From assembly GCA_031308135.1 (NCBI GenBank), contig JAHLJT010009419.1, forward strand, positions 186,125,829-186,189,828: DNA of 64,000 bases. Reading direction: 5' to 3'. Each line of letters begins with the position of its first letter. Within the stretch, counting starts at the first letter, position 1. The notes under the pieces are model-generated. The model ran no database searches. It saw only the letters and a program-made list of their open reading frames with translations, and was not told where the DNA came from. This DNA comes from Acheta domesticus (lineage: Eukaryota > Arthropoda > Insecta > Orthoptera > Gryllidae). Of this stretch, positions 57,601 to 64,000 are shown piece after piece. Position numbers and translations under genes: made by a program.

Positions 57601-59400
57601 CTTCTTATATAGACGAGATACTTATATACGATTCGTAGGAGGGACAGGATGGGAGGGATAGAGGCGGGTGGAATAGGATGAGCTTGCGCGGGCGTGATAA
57701 ATGCTCGAGCTACGCCGGCTAATCGGTTAGTGTATTATAACGGAAATTTCGGCCCTACGTCTCTCAAGGATAGGCACGGACGTGATTCTAAATCGTTAAC
57801 TCGAGCTAACATAAAATATTGTATTGCTAAAGTCTGTTGCAAGGGCATGAAATGATTTGTCGCGCGAGTCTTGAATTGAAGTCTTGCTGTTAGATTCTTG
57901 CGGAGCTTGCCATGCTGTCATGAGTACACAAGTGCTGTCGTGTGCAGAGTCGTGGATGAGGTATCACAACGTTGCTGAAGCATTGACGCTCGGGAATCCT
58001 GTCGCCTTTAGACAAACCGCTGAACAATACAACTTCTTTCAAGACAAGTGCTTGTTCCTTCACCAAGATTTTGTAATGCCAGATAGAACAATCTTTGCCT
58101 GCCAACTGTTTTCTTCCCCCTTCAGTTTATTGTCCCTTGATCTTCTCACCATTCTCCCTTCCTGCATTCTGTTAATGTGTTTATTCCATTCTTTTCTTCA
58201 TGCAGTAATCCATTCGATGATTGGTATAATTTGGCGAATTATCGTATGTTTTTATTTCTTTTTTCTGTGGTTGGTAAATTTGCTAGTACTGTCATTTCCG
58301 CGTCCTCCACTTATCATTGTTATTGTGTCTTTTCTTTCCCTGCTTGTTTCTTCTGGGTAAGCTACTCATTTTAATATAGTTTGATGTAATTTCTTAGACT
58401 GATTTATGGTCCCAGATATTTGTTTCTCCATTTTCAACAGTGAAGGCAATCAGTATTTCTATTCCATTTAGTTGTGTGTTTTAATTATTTTTCTGTATTT
58501 TTCGATTTGGTAAACGTTATTCCCAAATTTCAGGACGTGTTTTATTATTTGATCGCCCACCACAATTGTTAATCGAATTGCTGCGTGGCCAATAATCCAT
58601 TTCTGTGGGGAGATCAAGTTCTTTGCAGATTTTACTGATTTTTTAAAGTTTGGTGTTTATTTGCCTTAAAAAAGTGAAAACTCTAAGTGACATGAAGGGG
58701 GTGGGCAATTCTTGAAAGAATCGACACTCAATTTATTATTACTTTTATTTCACTTTCATGATTAAAATAGTTCACAATTAATTTCTTACTACAACTTTTT
58801 TCACTCGTGACGTTCACACACCTCAAGTTTAGTTATAATTTGCTATGAGCTGCTGCAAAGTCGATCCGATTGAACTTAGGCGTCTGTGGGCGTCTTTGGA
58901 ATACTGTTAAACTTGAGGCCCGCAATTAGGGCCGGATATATTAATCTCGTATCTGCAGCCTATATGTGAGAATCGCCCGATTGCACCCCGCGGTCAGTTA
59001 AAGGCTTTCCAGTTAATCCCCTTTCCTCTTCACCCCTTTCACTTTTGGCTACCTGAGAAGGAATAGCCCGATTGCATCGCGGCCGGTGTTTTGGACTTTG
59101 GGGGAGGAGGAAACAATTTGGTTGAGTTGCCATTCGTTAGTAACGTTCTCGCATCAGTTCCCACGCAGATGAATGAGGCAGTATTCGGAACTGCGTACGT
59201 AATCTAACTATAATATAATTATTTTAATTCTGCATTTTAAGGGAAGACCATGGTCCTCTGTTCCCTCCTCCTTAAAGCTCCCGATGGTCTACATAAAGAT
59301 CAGTTTCACCAACTTATGAATATTCGATTTAGTTGAATTCGAAAATAACAAGCTTTCCTTACTTTATCCGGCCATTACAATAGAAGAATAGTAGAAAATG
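57601..59400. other. Unassigned DNA with CCCGATTGCA repeats
   Basis: A 158-codon + strand frame (57884-58360) has a hydrophobic second half (ILLMCLFHSFLH, IIVCFYFFFLWLVNLLVLSF) that could resemble membrane helices, but it lacks a known family and lies in T-rich DNA, so it is not called as a gene. The CCCGATTGCA motif occurs near 58978 and 59070 and in inverse orientation near 61120 and 61182, on the other side of the LINE. Confidence 0.4.
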
Positions 59401-59409
59401 AACAAGTTT

Positions 59410-59798
59410 AATAGATAGATAGATTTATTAGTTCGCTTTGAGCTAATGCTCGGTGGCAAACATGACAAAAATTAGAATTAGAACAATAACAACCATTAAC
59501 ACTTATAATTACCATTAGAAATAGAGGATGATATCCTAGTTCTAATTAATTTCTAATTATCTCTAAATTGACTTCTAGTTTCACTGACGCTTCACTTCAC
59601 TACACTACACTGTACTCCCCTTCACTACACTACACTCCCTTCCCTTTCACTACACGACACTTTACTTCACTGTAAATCGGACATGACAATAATAATAAAA
59701 AAAACACTCTATATGCAAGAATAATAATAACTTAAGAATTACACCAAAGCTAAAGCAGTGTTAATAATGATGATATTTATATCAGTAATAATAATAAC

Positions 59799-59836
<38 letters not shown>

Positions 59837-60990
59837 GGTAATTGTCTCAGTATTGATAGTGATCTAAGTAGAATTTAGTATATTTTTAAATTTGCCTATA
59901 TTAGAAGGCAGAGCCCCTAGTGCTTTTGCAGGTAGTTTGTTCCAATCTACTATAGTGCGATTCACAAAGGAGAACTTGCCTACATCAGTTCTTTGTTTTC
60001 TACATCGTATTTTCCACGGATGGTCTCCTCTGCTTTTATAATCTGGTTTATGTAGTCTTTTACCGATATCTGCCCATGCTGTGTCTCCTCTGCATGTCTT
60101 GTACATTACACATAAACGCGCCCGTTCCCTTCTCTTAGATAAGGACTCCCATTTTTCTCGTTCATCAACAATGCGCCCATGATTTGAAAACTTACCGGCC
60201 CGTTTTTGAATTTTATCTAACGCCTCAATTTGCCCTTTCCTGTACGGGTCCCAGCATGCTGATGCGTATTCTAAAATAGGACGAACAAGTGTAGTATATG
60301 CTAGGGATCGGGCATTTGGACTACTATTTTTTAGGATACGCATTACAAAATGCAGTGCTCTCCAGGAATTTTTTACCGTTTTGTTAATATGATCCGACCA
60401 ATCCAAGTCGCTTCTGAGGACCAAAACCAAATACTTACAGCTTTTTACACGTGGTATAACGTTGGTTCCTAATTCATAATTGGAGTGTACATTCGAACGA
60501 CACTTGGTAAAATAAATTAATTTACTCTTTTCCGGATTTAATTCCATCTTATTTTTGCACGCCCAGTTCCATAAACAGTTTAGATCATTCTGTGAAACAT
60601 TTTCATCCGAAGACGAGCCAATGCTCCTATATATTATACAATCATCAGCGAAAAGTCTAACTTTCGATTTTATTCCAGTTGCAATGTCATTAATGAACGG
60701 TAAAAATAGTAGTGGTCCTAGCACACTTCCCTGGGGGACCCCAGAAGTTACGTCAACTTTTGATGAATATTTATCGCCTATCCTGACTGTTTGAGTGCGC
60801 CCCGAAAGAAATTCTTTTATCCACAAGATTATTCGATGATCTAATTCCGTTTCTGACAATTTGGCAATTAAAAGACCGTGTGGAACAAGATCGAATGCCT
60901 TAGAAAAATCTAATATTATTGCATCGACCCTACTCCCTTTGTCTAGTGAATCTGCTATATCCTGACATAAAGCAATAGTCTGGCTGTCGC
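59410..60990 (-). mobile_element. 5'-truncated non-LTR retrotransposon (LINE) with (TATC)n tail
   Basis: The element runs on the - strand. The 5' boundary near 60990 is where reverse-transcriptase homology starts abruptly, as expected for a 5'-truncated copy. The 3' end at about 59410 carries a short ATCTATCTATC tail instead of poly(A). The 3' UTR (59410-59863) holds a CTACACTACA-rich patch and an (ATT)n run at about 59800-59834. No target duplication was confirmed. Confidence 0.8.
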
Positions 60991-61039
60991 ACGAAACAAA
61001 TAGAGGCATTTGTTCTTTTTTCTCGTTCATTTTCTTCAA
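59864..61039 (-). CDS. Non-LTR retrotransposon reverse transcriptase, C-terminal part of ORF2
   Basis: This 391-codon intact frame covers the palm and thumb of a jockey/CR1-group reverse transcriptase, which copies element RNA into DNA at a nicked target. Motif A is LDFSKAFD (residues 43-50), then GVPQGSVLGPLLF (100-112) and the catalytic RLFADD (128-133). Then come WNWACKNKMELNPEKSKLI and a C-terminal RRERARLCVMYK and VDWNKLPAKAL region typical of these ORF2 proteins. All three catalytic Asp residues are present. The endonuclease and fingers domains are missing, because the copy is 5'-truncated near residue 16. The first 15 residues are chance upstream sequence, so the ATG is not the native start. 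The open frame suggests a fairly recent insertion. Confidence 0.88.
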   Translation of the reverse strand: MKKMNEKKEQMPLFVSCDSQTIALCQDIADSLDKGSRVDAIILDFSKAFDLVPHGLLIAKLSETELDHRIILWIKEFLSGRTQTVRIGDKYSSKVDVTSGVPQGSVLGPLLFLPFINDIATGIKSKVRLFADDCIIYRSIGSSSDENVSQNDLNCLWNWACKNKMELNPEKSKLIYFTKCRSNVHSNYELGTNVIPRVKSCKYLVLVLRSDLDWSDHINKTVKNSWRALHFVMRILKNSSPNARSLAYTTLVRPILEYASACWDPYRKGQIEALDKIQKRAGKFSNHGRIVDEREKWESLSKRRERARLCVMYKTCRGDTAWADIGKRLHKPDYKSRGDHPWKIRCRKQRTDVGKFSFVNRTIVDWNKLPAKALGALPSNIGKFKNILNST

Positions 61040-62168
61040 GTAGGGAAACGAAAGGGCTATCTTTCAAGCACTGATACCCGGAAGAACTCTTCCTTGTACT
61101 CACGAGGAAAACCGGAGAGGATGCAATCGGAATATTCGTATGTGGGGAAGTAGGTAAAATGCTTAGCTCAAGACGCCGGGATGCAATCGGGATACGTCCG
61201 TGTATGAGCCAGTGTATTCAGTCCCGTTCTCCGTGGATCAAGTGGGCGCTGACCACAGAAGTGATCTAAGTGACAAGACTTGGTTCCTTCCACCTGTGGA
61301 GAGGCGACGCCGCCCTGGGCCGCTGGCCGCTTCCGCTTTCACCCCGCCCGGGCCGAGCAGGCGTGGCTTCCAGATGTGCAGGCTGACCGCTTACCACCCC
61401 CGTACCCCTGTGAGTGACCCTAGCGAGGGCAACACCACCCCCGCTGCAGTAGGGATGGACTGACCCGGCAGTATACAAAGGTGGCGTACGGCCACCGAGT
61501 TTGTCGCTTGTTTACCTCTCTTCGTGAGCACGGTAGTGATCGCTGACGTCCCCACTCTACGGTTGCCTTCAGGTGGACCAAGGCGGGAATGCAAGGCCGA
61601 ACCGAGCCGACCCATCGCCAGCGTATCTGCCTTTGCTTCCGCCTTTGCAGCCACCGCCGCGGTCTACTATCTCTCCCCCACCCTCCTCATGGTGACGACC
61701 GATTGAGTGCTGGAGTGCGTAGCCTCTGTAACCATGTACTTGCAACCAGGGCTTATAATAAACTACTGTTAATAGCCAGCCGGCGTTCATCTTTCTCGCG
61801 TCACATACTCCCTCCCATCTGTCTTCACGATACACCCTCACTCCCTCCCACCCCATCGCAAGGGATTTTCCAGGGGCGCGGGGTGGTAGGAGACGCGGCG
61901 AGTGCACGTGCAAAAGAGGGCAAAACAGCGCGCCCCGCGGCTGCTGCGATCGAGTGCGGGCGGGTCGCGCCTTCTGCCCGCCGCAGCCACCGCAGAAACG
62001 CAACACCTCCGATGGGCTGGTCGAGGCTGTGGGAGCGGCGGAGCTGCGCGGCGCCCAGGTCGAACCCAGGACGTTGCTCCGCTCGCTGCTGCCTTCCCCC
62101 GCCCCCCGCCCATTCCGCCCCCACTGACCGTCTCAGACGATCCGTTGCGTGAAGGCAGCATTGCTGCT
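61040..62168. other. GC-rich unassigned block
   Basis: Inverted-orientation copies of the CCCGATTGCA motif (as TGCAATCGG) occur near 61120 and 61182. From about 61240 to 62150 the DNA is CpG-rich, with overlapping frames open on both strands and no recognised domain. The ATAATAAACTACTG stretch near 61757 resembles a poly(A) region of an LTR, but no termini were found. Confidence 0.4.
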
Positions 62169-62725
62169 AGTGATTGATTATTTGATGTTTCCTGGCACGT
62201 CAACCACGTTGGACATTTCTCCCGTTAGTGGAGTCAATATTTTATATATGGAGGAGGCGTTGTTCATCCCGCTCGTTTGTGAGATCCGGCACCGACCTAC
62301 ACGTCGGCTTGCGGAGGGCGTCCTCCCTCCAGACATTTCCCCCTCCTCGAGCGGGGCACCATCCCACCCAGGAAAAACTCCATGCTCCCGAGGTAGGTGG
62401 TAGTTCTGTGTGTGTGTGTGAAAGGGGAGAGGATAGGATAAAGAAGAGAAAAGAAAGATCCCGCGTGGTCCATTGCCCGTTTGTTAGGGTCTCCGCCATA
62501 CGCGTGGTGTTCGTAGGAACTACGTAAGACTACCGATCAGAGCAGCTGGCCGCTAGAATTCTCTTCCAAATAGCAGATGAAAAAGTCCTCCATACAGCGT
62601 CTAGTACGATGTAGCTGTGTAGCCAGTGTCGAATATCCGCCACCGTTGGGAATCGAACCTTTAGACTTCCCGATCAGAGTCGCTGGAAATTCAGCGGCGT
62701 TGCTGGCTCTAAGCGAAACTCAGCC
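62169..62725 (-). mobile_element. tRNA-derived SINE, near full-length copy
   Basis: The - strand head at about 62640-62725 has a B-box-like GGTTCGATTCC (reverse of GGAATCGAACC) and an A-box-like region. The body aligns to the reference copy throughout, including the GGTCCATTGCCCGTTTGTTA segment. The tail corresponds to 62169-62180 (TGATTGATTATTTGA on the + strand). A (TG)n run expands inside the body at about 62409-62420. Confidence 0.8.
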
Positions 62726-63888
62726 GTTGCTGCGATAATAATGACAAAAATCACAGATTTAGATCGTGGGATTTGATTAGGAATAAGGAAAACACACAAT
62801 CAAATGTACCTGATGATGTTTCTGAATATGTAATTTCATTGCTGCGTGCAATACTTGTCGACCATACGTCACAACAATTTGTACTGTTTTATGAGGAAGA
62901 TAAATCAAATCAAATCGTCCTCAGGAATATGAAATACAAAATGCATCTGCAAATGTAAGACTGTGTTAATTCTTCACTGAAACGTAAACAAAACGACGAA
63001 ACACCTATCAATGATATGAAATAATTTAAAAGTTTCAACTGCAAACTTCAACTTTCTGGGCTCTCGTCTTGTGGAACTCAGGAAGTCTTCAGAAACATAT
63101 TATGTGAAATACGCTGTCGCATGATCCGTTCACACCAATGCTGTTCTGTTGTGTTCAGCCTTCTAATCATCTATGATCGAAGTATCTTTCGTGGGCTTGT
63201 CAGCTGTATAACATATGTAGTATTTTCGTTAAAAAAAACACACAAAAAGAAACAACAGTAAAACCTATGTGACGTATGGGGGTATGTGCAGCGAGGCAAT
63301 TACTAATTTAGAAACGTCGGCATACCTTGAAAATATGTTTTCTTTACCTGACCGAGTCCCATGAAGTCAGTCTTTGCGATGTTTATCTCGATCATCGCAG
63401 GAATTCTTCCTTGACGCAACGGATATTGTTTTCCTGGCGTGGGCGGGGTGGCAGGGGCAGCGAGCGGAGCTATGTCCTGGGCCCAGGGTAGCTCCGCCGC
63501 TCAGCAGCAATGCAGCAGTCATTTGAAACATGACTCTTTTACAGAAAAATGAAGTGATTATAATTACATGTGATGCGGTAGGTTTTAGTAAGGTTTAATT
63601 CAGTTACTTAGCGGGATTTCCTGCTACAACGTACTAGTAAATATAAAACATTTCAATTTTGTTTTCAGAAACGTGTTTAAATCTATGTTCCCAGTAAATA
63701 TTGATTGTATTGTTTCAAAACTTGTTCCCTTACTTCATTAGTCAAAAACAATAAATACTGAAAGTTAAAAAACAATATTTTGGGGGAATTTCGATTTTCA
63801 ATGTAATGCAAATGCTGTATTTTGCTGTTGTAACTTTTCTACAGTTCTTGTTCCTCCTTTTCTTTGGTGTAATCGCAAGTAGCTCATA
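62726..63888. other. Unassigned intergenic DNA
   Basis: A GC-rich patch at 63430-63515 is the only compositional feature. No gene was recognised. Confidence 0.4.

Positions 63889-63954
<66 letters not shown>
63889..63954. repeat. (TAA)n microsatellite, ~22 units
   Basis: This is an almost uninterrupted AAT/TAA run close to the window end. Confidence 0.95.
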
Positions 63955-63957
<3 letters not shown>

Positions 63958-64000
63958 GAAACGGTTGACCCCGTCGCCGAGATTGCTAAGACAGGAGTGT

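Noticed and set aside
57884..58360. 158-codon + strand frame with hydrophobic C-terminal half
   Set aside because: Hydrophobicity follows from T-rich DNA. No family is recognised, and a - strand frame overlaps the first half equally well.
61838..62203. Ala/Gly/Arg-rich frames on both strands in the GC-rich block
   Set aside because: They are mutually overlapping frames in CpG-rich DNA with no domain. They run into a SINE at 62169.

Overview
This window is eukaryotic and most likely from an insect with a large, repeat-rich genome. It is AT-rich and contains two intron-bearing genes with consensus GT-AG junctions, separated by long stretches of transposon debris. Non-LTR retrotransposons, tRNA-derived SINEs, Helitron-like elements and DNA elements with terminal inverted repeats (TIRs) are all visible. 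There are no operons, ribosome-binding sites, rRNA genes, CRISPR arrays or convincing functional tRNA genes. The species cannot be fixed from sequence alone. The spread of repeat families would suit a large-genome hemimetabolous insect, but that is a guess.

Two host genes are supported. On the + strand, five exons from 20955 to 28785 encode a 166-residue ARL14EP-like (ARF7EP C-terminal domain) protein with a cysteine-rich module. Its 5.7 kb second intron holds a piggyBac-like MITE and a Mutator-like MITE with a perfect 9-bp target duplication. Its last intron holds a dead reverse-transcriptase fragment and a small SINE. On the - strand, three exons from 38820 to 37287 encode a 300-residue MRG-binding protein (MRGBP/Eaf7, a NuA4/TIP60 subunit) with a long Lys/Glu-rich tail. 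The two genes converge tail to tail across 8.5 kb of AT-rich, TE-derived DNA. Nothing suggests that they act together.

Left part (1-20.9 kb): a SINE copy; a family of about 1.6 kb elements whose termini begin ACTAGTGGTGC, with one copy bearing both TIRs (8807-10365) beside inverted fragments of the same family; an LTR-like block with TGTTACG/CGTAACA ends (11652-13058); and a 2.8 kb Tc1/mariner-superfamily element (14211-17041) with TA duplications and roughly 95-bp TIRs, holding a broken transposase and a broken jockey-type reverse transcriptase. A strongly palindromic MITE lies at 20.1 kb.

Right part (39-64 kb): a 432-bp tandem repeat; a pair of perfect 116-bp direct repeats 1.9 kb apart; a second ACTAGTGG-family copy and an inverted third fragment; four more SINE copies and one SINE fragment; a GC-rich (GCC)n block followed by a 310-bp tandem duplication; a Tc1-like transposase remnant; a second palindromic MITE; several long purine tracts; two Helitron-like elements in tandem at 55.1-57.3 kb; and a 5'-truncated non-LTR retrotransposon with an intact 391-codon reverse-transcriptase reading frame.

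I found no previously undescribed gene system. The most unusual signals are structural: the ACTAGTGG transposon family, the palindromic MITE family, the two adjacent Helitrons, the identical 116-bp repeats and the SINE family. All coordinates of repeat edges away from TIRs or duplications are approximate, because alignments were made by eye.
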